Assembly: GCF_904848585.1 (NCBI RefSeq)
Contig: NZ_CAJHCR010000004.1
Location: forward strand, 124,001 to 188,000
DNA: 64,000 nucleotides
Direction: 5' to 3'
Source: Paraburkholderia kirstenboschensis
GTDB taxonomy: Bacteria > Pseudomonadota > Gammaproteobacteria > Burkholderiales > Burkholderiaceae
A model generated the notes under the pieces. That model was not told the DNA's origin. It saw only the letters and a list, made by a program, of their open reading frames with translations, and ran no database searches. The position numbers were made by a program, and so were the translations under genes. This document shows, one piece after another, positions 37,501 through 45,935 of the stretch. Numbering within the stretch: the stretch's first letter is position 1; the number at the start of each line of letters is the position of its first letter.

Positions 37501-38247
37501 TCACGCAGCTTCGCTCTGGCCTTCCGCAAGCGCGGCGGCGGACTGGTCGGACCTGCCACCGAGCAACGAGAACACGAAACCGGCGATGACGCCGCCAGAC
37601 ATTGGCGCCGCCCAGAAGAGCCACAATTGGTCTAGCGCCCAGTCCCCCACGAAAAGCGCTTGCGCGGTGGAGCGTGCTGGATTGACCGAGCCGTTAGTGA
37701 CCGGAATCGACACGAGGTAGACGAGCGCGAGGCATCCGCCGACGACCATCGGTCCGCCCGGCTCCGTCTTGTATCGCGCGGCTACGAGAAGGCTTGCCAT
37801 GACAAATGCAAACGACAGCACCAACTCAATAGCCAATGCGGAATGCAATTGGTAGTCGGAAGGGGAATGATCGCCAAAGCCATTGGCCGCGAATTCGCTC
37901 GCGCCGATTTCGAAGCCCGGGCGGCCGCTCGCCACATAAACAAGAAGCGCTGCGGCAGCGACCGCGCCAAGAATCTGAGCGGCAATATAGGGCAGCAGGT
38001 CTTTGACCGGGAACCGTTGCGCGGCGGTGAAACCTACCGTGACAGCGGGATTGAAGTGGGCGCCCGACGTCTCGCCAAACCAGTAGCTCGCGGTGGCGAG
38101 CGCGAGACCGAACGCGAGTGATACCTCTAGCACGCCGTAGCCCTGCTGAACGGCGCCGGTATTCAATACGATGCTGCCGCAGCCGATGAACACAAGCCAT
38201 GCCGTACCCACGCTCTCGACCAACAACCGCTTACCTAGCACGGCCAT
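37501..38247 (-). CDS. aqpZ: Aquaporin Z-like channel
   Basis: A 248-residue six-helix channel. Both NPA boxes are intact (HFNPAVT and SVNPARS), and overall similarity to E. coli AqpZ is high (for example GRPGFEIGASEFAANGFGDHS). In AqpZ the aromatic/arginine filter is Phe43, His174, Thr183 and Arg189; here the aligned residues are Phe, Tyr (in VYLVSIPV), Gly (in TNGSVNPAR) and Arg. The two changes should alter pore width and selectivity. GGGAGG precedes ATG 38247. The stop is 8 bases before the kinase start, so the two genes are one transcription unit. Confidence 0.92.
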   Translation of the reverse strand: MAVLGKRLLVESVGTAWLVFIGCGSIVLNTGAVQQGYGVLEVSLAFGLALATASYWFGETSGAHFNPAVTVGFTAAQRFPVKDLLPYIAAQILGAVAAAALLVYVASGRPGFEIGASEFAANGFGDHSPSDYQLHSALAIELVLSFAFVMASLLVAARYKTEPGGPMVVGGCLALVYLVSIPVTNGSVNPARSTAQALFVGDWALDQLWLFWAAPMSGGVIAGFVFSLLGGRSDQSAAALAEGQSEAA

Positions 38248-38485
38248 GCCGCCTCCCTGTCGCTATGCGAAGCGCACGCGCCACGCAATTTCCGCGAACA
38301 TCCGCTTGAATTTCCCAGCTTTGAGCGGCGCGGCCTCAAGAAATAACTGCTTTGATGAGACCAACGTCAGCAAAAGCCGAAGCTAATTCAGAACTATGGA
38401 GTGGCAAGGTCTCCCGACCAATCAGAAGAGTCCTAATTTCGGGACCGTGAGTTGCCGGTATATAAGCGCGGCGTCGCCGACCGTG

Positions 38486-39130
38486 CTAGATCAATCCGAT
38501 CTGCCGTGCGTAGTCGATAAGATCCGACTCCGTTTCGAGACCTAGCTTGCGCATTGCGGTACGTTTTTGAGTGCTAATGGTCTTGCCGCTGCGCTGCAGC
38601 CGTTTCGCGATTTCGTGTACTGCTACACCTTGCACGTAGAGCTGGAAGATCTCCCATTCGCGCGCACTCAAAACGCTGGCACGCAGCTGCGGCGGAGTGT
38701 CAGTCGTTTCCATTGCAAGGCGCACCTGCTCCGATAAGTACACGCCTCCTGTCAATGCTGCCTGGATCGCGTCGATCAATGCGGCCGTTGTGTCGCGCTT
38801 ATCGACTATTGCGCTGACGCCAAGATGCAGCAGGCCCGACATCATATGCGCATGACAAATCATGGTGAGCACAACGACAGCGGGATGCGCATGCCCTCTC
38901 AATACCCGGCGCAGGAAAGGAACGGCGTTGCTCGCTCCGTCCAGCCCTGGCATACCAATGTCCGAGATGACGATATCGCATTCGCAGACGTCGAGCAGTT
39001 CGGCAAGGTCATGCGTGTTGCAGGCCTCACCAGCAATTTCAATATGCGGCGTGGCGTGCAACAACCTCCTCACGCCGGCGCGAACGCAGTCGTGGTCGTC
39101 CGCCACGATGACGCGGATCTTGTCTGTCAT
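38486..39130 (-). CDS. NarL/FixJ-type response regulator 1
   Basis: A 214-residue regulator with an N-terminal receiver (acidic pair ADDHD, phospho-Asp in IVISDIGMPG, Thr in VVVLTM, Lys in AIVDKRD) and a C-terminal LuxR-type helix-turn-helix (LSAREWEIFQLYVQG, then HEIAKRLQRSGKTISTQKR). All key residues are present. It has no kinase of its own next to it except the BvgS-like protein, from which it is separated by aqpZ. BvgA is of the same type, which supports the partnership. Confidence 0.92.
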   Translation of the reverse strand: MTDKIRVIVADDHDCVRAGVRRLLHATPHIEIAGEACNTHDLAELLDVCECDIVISDIGMPGLDGASNAVPFLRRVLRGHAHPAVVVLTMICHAHMMSGLLHLGVSAIVDKRDTTAALIDAIQAALTGGVYLSEQVRLAMETTDTPPQLRASVLSAREWEIFQLYVQGVAVHEIAKRLQRSGKTISTQKRTAMRKLGLETESDLIDYARQIGLI

Positions 39131-39240
39131 ATTTTTGTTGTCTTATCGATTGGCATGCCCAGTACACAACGTACTTCCCCGGACAACGCCAACACATTTT
39201 ATGTTTGTCACGCCGGCCCGGCGCGACCTCGGGTTGTTCT

Positions 39241-39930
39241 TCAGCGCCCTTCGACACGCACCTCGGATACCACGCCGTGCTCAACCGCGAAGCGAAATAG
39301 CTCAGCGTCGCTGTGCAACGACAGCTTGCGCATGGCAGTGCACTTCTGTGCGCTGATTGTCTTCACGCTGCGCCCCAGCCGCACGGCGATTTCAGTGACG
39401 CCGAAGCCGGACGCGTACTGGGTGAACACTTCGAGCTCGCGCCGCGACAACACAGAACGGACAAAGTCGAGCCGTTGCATCGCCGTCGCGTCCGCAATGA
39501 CCGCTCGCACCGCCGGCCCGAGATAGCATTCGCCCGCGAGCGCCGTGATGATGGCCACATGAATCAGGTCGATGCGGTCACGCTTGCTGATAAGCGCGTG
39601 AACGCCGAGCGCGATCACGCTTTGCAGCGCTGTTGCCTCGGTCTCCATGGTGAGTACGACAAGGGCCACGTCGGGGTAGCGGCGTCTGAACTGCCGCACC
39701 GCGTCAATCCCACTGCCATCTGCGCCGCCTGGCATGTAGAGGTCCATGAGCACGAGGTCACAACCGGTACGGTCGACCTCAGCAAAGAGGTCGGTCGCAT
39801 CGGCCGCGCGGCCGACCACCTGCATGTTCTGGTAACCGCCCATCAAGTTCTCGATCGCCAACAAGACGAGCGGATGATCGTCCGCGATGATCGCCCGGAC
39901 CGGCGTGCTTATTTCAGCGGTGTCGCCCAT
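39241..39930 (-). CDS. NarL/FixJ-type response regulator 2
   Basis: A 229-residue regulator similar in plan to the one 110 bases downstream. Receiver residues are IIADDHP, phospho-Asp in LVLMDLYMPGG, Thr in LVVLTMETE and Lys in ALISKRD. The LuxR-type DNA-binding domain reads LSRRELEVFTQYASG and TEIAVRLGRSVKTISAQKC. The recognition helix is close to that of regulator 1 (KTISTQKR against KTISAQKC), suggesting related target sites. GGAGGAGAG lies before ATG 39930. Confidence 0.92.
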   Translation of the reverse strand: MGDTAEISTPVRAIIADDHPLVLLAIENLMGGYQNMQVVGRAADATDLFAEVDRTGCDLVLMDLYMPGGADGSGIDAVRQFRRRYPDVALVVLTMETEATALQSVIALGVHALISKRDRIDLIHVAIITALAGECYLGPAVRAVIADATAMQRLDFVRSVLSRRELEVFTQYASGFGVTEIAVRLGRSVKTISAQKCTAMRKLSLHSDAELFRFAVEHGVVSEVRVEGR

Positions 39931-40067
39931 CGTCTATCTCTCCTCCATATCCTGACTCCGTGTCACCGTCTCCCGCGCAACCGGCCCTGCCCCATCATCA
40001 GACATTCTGGCGGCGTTAAACATAAGATCGCTCCGAAACAACTTCAATAACGCGGTCGATTAATTAC

Positions 40068-40739
40068 TTAGATATGCGATTCAAATTTAAGAATTTCACC
40101 GGCTCGAACGCACGAGAATAAACCAGGATCATTAGTAACGCCAAGTTTTACCATTGCTTCACGCTTTTGCCGAGTAACGGTGCGGCGATGGCATCCGAGA
40201 GTGGCGGCAATTTCCGCAATAGACCGACCATCGACGAACATCCTGACGACCGTCTTCTGCATTCCCGACAGAGGGAGCGCAAGCGGCCGTTCGCACCCGG
40301 CTTCGTGCGGCGTTGCGAGAAGTGTGGCGATAGAGTTGCCGATGTATGGCCGGCTGCTTTCATGCCGGTCGATCGCGCGCCACAACTCGTGCATGGATTC
40401 GGCTTTGCTGAGCAAGCTTACGGCGCCCTCGGATGCGAGGACGCGAAGCAACGCAGAATTGGTCGTCGTCGACATGACGACGATGCGCAGCCGCGGCCAC
40501 TCAGCGTGGATCTGCCGGATCAGGTGCAGTTCGTCTTCCACGGCGGCGCCGGGCTCAGGCATCGACAGGTCGGTGACCAGCACGTCACATGGTGTGCGCC
40601 TCAGCAGTTTGATCAACGACGTCGGGCTGACGGCCTGGCCGACGATGGCGACACCGGCTCGAGTTTCGAGCATAGCTCTAACGCCAAGCAGAACGAATGG
40701 ATGATCATCCGCGAGAATGATTCGGAGGTTCAGGTTCAC
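40068..40739 (-). CDS. NarL/FixJ-type response regulator 3
   Basis: A 223-residue regulator. The receiver has ILADDHPF, phospho-Asp in VLVTDLSMPEPG, a Ser at the Thr position (VVMSTTT) and Lys in SLLSKAES. The LuxR-type domain (LSGMQKTVVRMFVDG, AEIAATLGCHRRTVTRQKRE) differs in its recognition helix from regulators 1 and 2, so it probably reads other sites. The start is set at GTG 40739 because the receiver begins there; the frame stays open to 40958, but that part has no family match and contains the dyad at 40808-40848. Confidence 0.85.
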   Translation of the reverse strand: MNLNLRIILADDHPFVLLGVRAMLETRAGVAIVGQAVSPTSLIKLLRRTPCDVLVTDLSMPEPGAAVEDELHLIRQIHAEWPRLRIVVMSTTTNSALLRVLASEGAVSLLSKAESMHELWRAIDRHESSRPYIGNSIATLLATPHEAGCERPLALPLSGMQKTVVRMFVDGRSIAEIAATLGCHRRTVTRQKREAMVKLGVTNDPGLFSCVRAGEILKFESHI

Positions 40740-40807
40740 TAGATTGCTCTCGTTTGTTGTAGGAATAGTCGTCACATACGCAGAACAAATCGACACGCTC
40801 CACGCTT

Positions 40808-40848
40808 GCGTCGACGCGCAATCGTTTTCAACGTTAGCGCGTCGACGC
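40808..40848. promoter_or_regulatory. 41-bp dyad before response regulator 3
   Basis: GCGTCGACGCGC (40808-40819) and GCGCGTCGACGC (40837-40848) are perfect 12-base arms; inside them CGTT (40823-40826) pairs with AACG (40830-40833). Each arm also contains the self-complementary decamer GCGTCGACGC, with centres 31 bp apart, about three helical turns. The element lies 69-109 bases before the GTG start. In the 344-bp gap 40740-41083 nothing else stands out. Confidence 0.6.
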
Positions 40849-41083
40849 GACCATAAAATCACCGCGACGCGCATAACGAAAATCGGAGTGTTCCTAATCC
40901 AGTGTTGAAACCAACCGTCAATCACGGTGCACGGACAACAAAAGCCCGAATTACTCAAAATGAATAATTTGAGAAAATCCGCGCGGCCAGGTTCGCTTGC
41001 AAAATCACATCCGCATTAACCGTGGCTCGCGCGGCATCCGGATAAAGGTCGCGCAAAGACTGCATCGCGCACGCGGGCAATCG

Positions 41084-42436
41084 TCAAGCGGCGTCGCAGG
41101 CGCGCGGCACGCGCGCGCTGTCACCGCGCAGTGCGCGCGGAAAAACCGGCAACGCAATCAACGCGCAGGAACTCGCTACCGCCCACACCATCGGCCATGA
41201 TCCGAGCGATAGCAGCGGCGGAATCGCGAGCGGCGTCAGAAAAAGCGTGATGAAAACGCAGGTATTGCCGATCGCCAGCGCAGTGCCGGCGCGGTTCGTG
41301 CCGGCGAGCGTCGCGAGTTCGGTGAAGGCGACGCCGTGCCAGGCAGACGCGCTCACGCCGCCGAGCACCATCATCGGCGCGAGAATCGTCGTCATCACTG
41401 TTGTTGCAGTGTGCTGCATGCCCGCCACGCCGCTCATGAGCGCAAGCGCCGCGAACAGCACCGCCGTCAGCAGACTGCAGCCGCGCATGTATGCCCGGCG
41501 ATTGCCGCGCTGATCCGTCCACCGGCCGCTCCAGACACGGGCGATGGCGGCGCCCGCCTGCACCGCGGCCATGGCGATGCTGATGGTCAGCACGCCGGCG
41601 CGCCCAAAGTCGTGCAGGAACACGGTTCCGAAGGTGATCACCGCCAGTTGCGGCACGCAGAGGGCGCCCGCACCGAGCGCTACGCGCCAGATGCTGACAT
41701 CACTCAGCGGCGAGCGGCTCCTGGCATGTGTGCCGCTTATGCCGTTTGCACCATTCGCCCCACACCCTCCGCCGACATGCCCCCCGCGCACACCCCCGTT
41801 GTCAACATACGTCGGCTCATGCAGCCAGCGCCATGCGAATCCCGCGGTTATCGCGCAACCCAGCGCCAACACTGCATAAACACTCACGAAACCGAATCTC
41901 GTTGCAAGCGCCGGCAGCAACAGCGCGCCGAGTCCTCCACCCGCCGGGACAGCCGTCTGGCGAATGCTCATGGCCAGTCCGCGCTCGCCCTCGCGGAACC
42001 ACGCCATTACCGCGCGACCGCTCGAACCGTTGACGCTGCCACCGAGCAGGCCGACGAGCAACAGGCCGAGCGCAAGCGTCGTCAGGCGAGGCACATGCGA
42101 TCCGGACGGTGCCGCGAACAACGCCAGGCCGGCCAGCGCCGCGGCTGTCGAAAGCAGCCCCAGCAGCAGCACGCGACGGTCTCCCCACCGGTCCGTCAAG
42201 AGTCCCCATGGCAATTCGCTCACCGCGATGCCCAAGCCGAGCATGCCCAGCACGAGCCCGAGCCCCTCGTTGTCGAGGTGATAACCCGAGCGCAAGTAAA
42301 CCGCCGTGGTCGGAATACCCGAGAACGCTGCGGAAAAACTCGCGTTGGCTGCAAAGCCCACGCCCAATACCTTCCACCTGTGGCTCGCCGCCCGTCCGCC
42401 CGCTATCCGGACGCTTACCGATAATCCGTCTGCCAT
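41084..42436 (-). CDS. MFS transporter (12-helix, 450 aa)
   Basis: A 12-helix major-facilitator protein. Motif A-like SELPWGLLTDRWGDRR in loop 2-3 and GRWTDQRGNRR in loop 8-9 are clear. The central cytoplasmic loop is unusually glycine-rich (GGVRGGHVGGGCGANGANG). The start ATG 42436 has GGAGGAAAC directly before it; the frame is open further upstream but that reaches into the divergent LysR gene. Substrate unknown. It is divergent from the LysR gene at 42531, which probably controls it. Confidence 0.9.
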   Translation of the reverse strand: MADGLSVSVRIAGGRAASHRWKVLGVGFAANASFSAAFSGIPTTAVYLRSGYHLDNEGLGLVLGMLGLGIAVSELPWGLLTDRWGDRRVLLLGLLSTAAALAGLALFAAPSGSHVPRLTTLALGLLLVGLLGGSVNGSSGRAVMAWFREGERGLAMSIRQTAVPAGGGLGALLLPALATRFGFVSVYAVLALGCAITAGFAWRWLHEPTYVDNGGVRGGHVGGGCGANGANGISGTHARSRSPLSDVSIWRVALGAGALCVPQLAVITFGTVFLHDFGRAGVLTISIAMAAVQAGAAIARVWSGRWTDQRGNRRAYMRGCSLLTAVLFAALALMSGVAGMQHTATTVMTTILAPMMVLGGVSASAWHGVAFTELATLAGTNRAGTALAIGNTCVFITLFLTPLAIPPLLSLGSWPMVWAVASSCALIALPVFPRALRGDSARVPRACDAA

Positions 42437-42530
42437 GTTTCCTCCGCAATGAATTCGGAGGTATGCTACGGCGAGGTCTTCTATCGGAAAAGCCGGAAAT
42501 ACAGATGCAATCCATCGGATATAACGAAAC

Positions 42531-43418
42531 ATGAGCCAGCGCGGGTTCGACCTCACGCAACTGCGGACCTTCGTCGCCGTCGCCGAATCGGGCAGCGTTT
42601 CGGCCGGTGCGGAGCGCGTGTTCCTGTCGCAATCGTCGGTGAGCGAGCAGTTGAAGAAACTCGAGGAGCGTGCAGGCCAGCCGCTCTTCGTGCGCAGCAA
42701 GCAGGGCGTGAGCGCGACGCCCGCGGGCAGCCGCCTGCTGGAGCATGCGCGACGCATCATCGCGATGAGCGAAGCGGCGTTCGAAGATCTGCAAGGCCGC
42801 TCGCTCGACGGCGAACTGCGCATCGCGATTACGGACTACTACCGCCCGCACGACATCGCCCGCATCCTCAAGACGTTTTCCGAGCAGCACCCGCGTCTGA
42901 AGCTGCATGTCACCGTGTTGCCGAGCGCCGTGATCGACAGCAACGCCGGCGACGATGCCTCGTTCGATATCGGCCTTTCCTTGCGGCTCGTCACAGGCAG
43001 CGCTCGCGCGTCCGGCGGGCGCAGCGCCGGGCAGAGCACCGTCGTGCGGCGTGAGAAATTACTGTGGGCAAGCGCATCGGATGCGAGCCCGCGACCGGTC
43101 GCGCCGTACCACCTGGTGCTGTTGCCGTCGAGTTGTCAGTTGCAGCGCTTTGTCGTAAAGCTCCTCGACGAAAACAAGGTGCCTTATGTCGTATCGCATT
43201 CCGCCTCGGGCGTGGCCGGGTTGCAGCTCGCGTTGAAGGCGGGACTCGGCATCTCGTGTCTGAACGAGTCGTCGATTGGAGCAGGTGTGGTCGCATGCCC
43301 GCCGGGCATTGGCCTACCGGCATTGCCCGCCGTCGAGTTTCATTTACTGCCCGGGCGGATCGGCGAGAGCGAACGCGTGACCAATGCGCGCACCGCGTTG
43401 ATGAGGCTCTTCAGTTGA
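42531..43418 (+). CDS. LysR-family transcriptional regulator
   Basis: A 295-residue LysR protein. The N-terminal helix-turn-helix (LTQLRTFVAVAESGSVSAGA, then LSQSSVSEQLKKLEERAGQPL) is standard; the remainder is the effector-binding domain starting near ELRIAITDYYRPHDI. It is divergent from the MFS gene, with 94 bases between start codons, the classic LysR/target arrangement. It could also influence the oxidase operon downstream, but a separate promoter there argues for independence. Confidence 0.92.
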   Translation: MSQRGFDLTQLRTFVAVAESGSVSAGAERVFLSQSSVSEQLKKLEERAGQPLFVRSKQGVSATPAGSRLLEHARRIIAMSEAAFEDLQGRSLDGELRIAITDYYRPHDIARILKTFSEQHPRLKLHVTVLPSAVIDSNAGDDASFDIGLSLRLVTGSARASGGRSAGQSTVVRREKLLWASASDASPRPVAPYHLVLLPSSCQLQRFVVKLLDENKVPYVVSHSASGVAGLQLALKAGLGISCLNESSIGAGVVACPPGIGLPALPAVEFHLLPGRIGESERVTNARTALMRLFS

Positions 43419-43479
43419 GTACATCAGACGATCACATTCGTGCGCTAAGGTCCATTTGCATGCGATTCGAATAGAAGTG

Positions 43480-43508
43480 TTGAAAGCGCTCTGAACGCCG
43501 CCTATGAT
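43480..43508 (+). promoter_or_regulatory. Near-consensus sigma-70 promoter
   Basis: TTGAAA (43480-43485), a 17-base spacer, and TATGAT (43503-43508): one mismatch from consensus in each box and ideal spacing. It would start transcription near 43515, some 340 bases before the first cytochrome gene, or drive a separate small RNA. Confidence 0.65.
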
Positions 43509-43545
43509 GATCAGAGACGAAGTCAGCCAGCCTTATTGTTTCGCC

Positions 43546-43607
43546 ATTGACGCTCCGAATGGATTGCTGCAACCTGCCATACGCAGTCGGACAATCAAAG
43601 CGTCAAT
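43546..43607 (+). other. Structured segment of the oxidase leader RNA
   Basis: ATTGACGCT (43546-43554) pairs with AGCGTCAAT (43599-43607); within it TCCGA (43554-43558) can pair with TCGGA (43587-43591). It begins about 30 bases after the predicted transcription start. The 439-bp gap 43419-43857 holds no convincing gene; reading frames within it lack ribosome sites and family matches. Confidence 0.4.
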
Positions 43608-43857
43608 CCGGCAACGCGAAAGCTGCCGTCCTTCGGCGCAATCACGTGTGTCACCGCGTCTGACCAGCAATTGCATCGCAGTGGCGAACCAACGTTTCGC
43701 TATCCACAATAAGTGCGCTTCCATTTGCCGTTTGCGCTGTCGCGATAGAGAAAAAAGGTAGACCCGCCAGGCATGGCGAACCAGGCTGGAAGCGAAATCC
43801 AGCCATCAATGCGGGCGAAGCAGATCGACAAAAGAACGTTCCCGAGCGAGGCCCGAC

Positions 43858-44574
43858 GTGCATCGTAGAGCTATGGGATTTGCGCTTCTGTTTGTGCTTT
43901 ACGTCTTGTTGAGCGACGCGGCGCTCGCGGCTGCCGGCGCGCCCGGCGCAATGCCTTCGGCCATGGACGAACGCGTGCGCGCTTGCACCTCCTGTCACGG
44001 CGTGCAAGGCCAGGGCCTCAACAACGATTACTTCCCGCGCATCGCCGGCAAACCGGCGGAGTACCTGTTCAATCAACTAAGCGCGTTTCGCGATGGCGGC
44101 CGCACCTATCCGCCGATGGGCTATCTGGTCGCGTTTCTCCCCGACGACTATCTGCGCAAGATCAGCCAGTACTTCGCCGATTTGCAGCCGCCCTATCCGA
44201 ATGCCGATCAGTCGAATGTCGCGCCCGCCGTGCTCGCCGCAGGGCAGCGACTCGTCATGCAGGGCGACCCCGCGCGCAAGATTCCCGCATGCATCGCATG
44301 TCACGGAGCACGCATGACGGGCCAGCAACCTGGCATTCCCGGCCTGCTCGGTTTGCATGCGAGCTATATAGCCGGGCAGATGGGAACCTGGCGCTCCGGC
44401 ACGCGTCACGCACTCGCGCCGGATTGCATGCGCTCGATCGCCGTGAAGCTGACCGACAAGGACATCACCGCTGTTTCGACCTGGCTTGCGCGGCAACCGC
44501 GTCCAGCCGACCCGCGGCCCGTGCCGGCGTCCGCGGAGCGCTTGCCTCTCGCATGCGGGAGCCAACCGCAATGA
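43858..44574 (+). CDS. Di-haem cytochrome c, exported
   Basis: A 238-residue protein with a Sec signal (GFALLFVLYVLLSDAALA) and two c-type haem sites (CTSCH and CIACH), two cytochrome c domains in tandem of the c4-like type (CHGVQGQGLNNDYFPRIAGKP; CHGARMTGQQPGIPGLLGLH). It is the first gene of the ba3-type oxidase operon and likely delivers electrons to it. Start is GTG 43858, which keeps the basic n-region HRR of the signal; ATG 43873 is an alternative. The stop overlaps the next start (ATGA). Confidence 0.85.
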   Translation: MHRRAMGFALLFVLYVLLSDAALAAAGAPGAMPSAMDERVRACTSCHGVQGQGLNNDYFPRIAGKPAEYLFNQLSAFRDGGRTYPPMGYLVAFLPDDYLRKISQYFADLQPPYPNADQSNVAPAVLAAGQRLVMQGDPARKIPACIACHGARMTGQQPGIPGLLGLHASYIAGQMGTWRSGTRHALAPDCMRSIAVKLTDKDITAVSTWLARQPRPADPRPVPASAERLPLACGSQPQ

Positions 44575-45905
44575 AAACGACACTTGGTCCGCTGCGTGTG
44601 CTCTCACGTAAGCTGCACCGCTCGCTCTTGCCTCTGGTCGCCGCCGCAGCGCTTGTGGCCGGCAGCGCGCCATTGCCCTCGCTCGTCACCGAAGCACGCG
44701 CCGCCGACAGCGCGAAAGAAGCCAAGGCCAATACATCCGCCGACAACCGCACGGACATCGTCAAGCGCGGCGAATACCTTGCGCGCGCGGGCGATTGCGT
44801 AGCCTGCCACACCGCACCGCGCGGCAGGCTGTTCGCCGGCGGCCTCGCAATGGAAACGCCGTTCGGCACGCTCTATTCGCCGAACATCACGCCAGACGCG
44901 CAGTACGGCATCGGCACATGGAGCGAGGACGCGTTCTTCCGGATGATGCGCACCGGCATCACGCCCGAGGGCAAGCTGCTCTATCCCGCCATGCCGATTG
45001 CGCAGTACACGAAGGTCACGCGCGAGGACTCCAACGCGATCTTCGCTTATCTAAAATCGATCGAGCCGGTGCGCGAGTCGAATCGCAAGCACACGCTGCG
45101 CTTCCCATTCAATCAGCGCAAATTGCTGTATGGCTGGCGCACGCTCTATTTCCGCGAAGGCGAATTCAAGCCCGATCCGACCCGCTCCGTCGAATGGAAT
45201 CGCGGCGCGTATCTCGTCGAAGGGCTCGGGCACTGCACGATGTGCCACACGAAGATCAACATGCTCGGCGGCTCGTCGCAAAGCGAGCAGTTTGCCGGCG
45301 GGCTGATCCCGGTGCAGAACTGGTACGCACCGTCGCTGACTTCCGACAAGGACGGCGGCCTCGGCGACTGGAGCATCAAGGACATCGTCGACCTGTTGCA
45401 AGCGGGCATCTCCGATCGCGGCGCAGTGTACGGCCCAATGGCCGAAGTCACTTATCACAGCCTTCAATACATGACCGACGAAGACGTCAAGGCAATGGCC
45501 GTGTATCTGAAAACGTTGCCGGACAATCGCGGCCGCAAGTCCGGGCCGACAGCGCCGACCAGCACCAACGTGTTCGCGCTCGGTGAAAAGATCTACGCCG
45601 ACAAGTGCGCGCTGTGTCATGGCGCAAAAGGCGAAGGACAGTTGCAGCACTATCCGCCGCTCGCGGGCAACCAGTCGATCGAAATGGACTCCGCGGTTAA
45701 CCCCATCCGCATCGTGCTGAACGGCGGCTTCCCGCCTGGCACGAAGCGTAATCCGGAGCCCTACGGCATGCCGCCTTTCGCGCAGGAACTCAACGACACC
45801 GACGCGGCCGCCGTCATTACCTATATCCGCACAGCGTGGGGCAATCATGGGACGCCGGTCACCGCCCGTGATGTCAACGAGCTGCGCAACGCGCCGCTGC
45901 ATTAG
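44571..45905 (+). CDS. Tri-haem cytochrome c (dehydrogenase-subunit type)
   Basis: A 444-residue exported protein with a basic-hydrophobic signal (KLHRSLLPLVAAAALVAGSA) and three haem motifs: CVACH, CTMCH and CALCH. The layout resembles the membrane-bound cytochrome subunits of alcohol, aldehyde and gluconate dehydrogenases (GEYLARAGDCVACHTAPRG; YSPNITPD; PDNRGRK). No catalytic dehydrogenase subunit is adjacent, so here it is probably an electron entry branch to the oxidase. Start ATG 44571 overlaps the previous stop by four bases. Confidence 0.88.
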   Translation: MKTTLGPLRVLSRKLHRSLLPLVAAAALVAGSAPLPSLVTEARAADSAKEAKANTSADNRTDIVKRGEYLARAGDCVACHTAPRGRLFAGGLAMETPFGTLYSPNITPDAQYGIGTWSEDAFFRMMRTGITPEGKLLYPAMPIAQYTKVTREDSNAIFAYLKSIEPVRESNRKHTLRFPFNQRKLLYGWRTLYFREGEFKPDPTRSVEWNRGAYLVEGLGHCTMCHTKINMLGGSSQSEQFAGGLIPVQNWYAPSLTSDKDGGLGDWSIKDIVDLLQAGISDRGAVYGPMAEVTYHSLQYMTDEDVKAMAVYLKTLPDNRGRKSGPTAPTSTNVFALGEKIYADKCALCHGAKGEGQLQHYPPLAGNQSIEMDSAVNPIRIVLNGGFPPGTKRNPEPYGMPPFAQELNDTDAAAVITYIRTAWGNHGTPVTARDVNELRNAPLH

Positions 45906-45935
45906 GCGCCGCATCGGCAACTGGAGAAGCCCTAG

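Noticed and set aside
37493-37624. N-terminal extension of the sensor kinase overlapping aqpZ
   Set aside because: The extension reads aqpZ in another frame; the signal-anchor of the kinase starts after the GTG at 37492.
40740-40958. N-terminal extension of response regulator 3
   Set aside because: The receiver fold begins at the GTG at 40739; the extension (Cys/Trp/Arg-rich) has no family match and runs through the 41-bp dyad.
43504-43761. An 85-codon plus-strand frame after the promoter at 43480
   Set aside because: No ribosome site, composition unlike neighbouring genes, and the frame starts inside the predicted -10 box; a leader or small RNA explains the promoter better.
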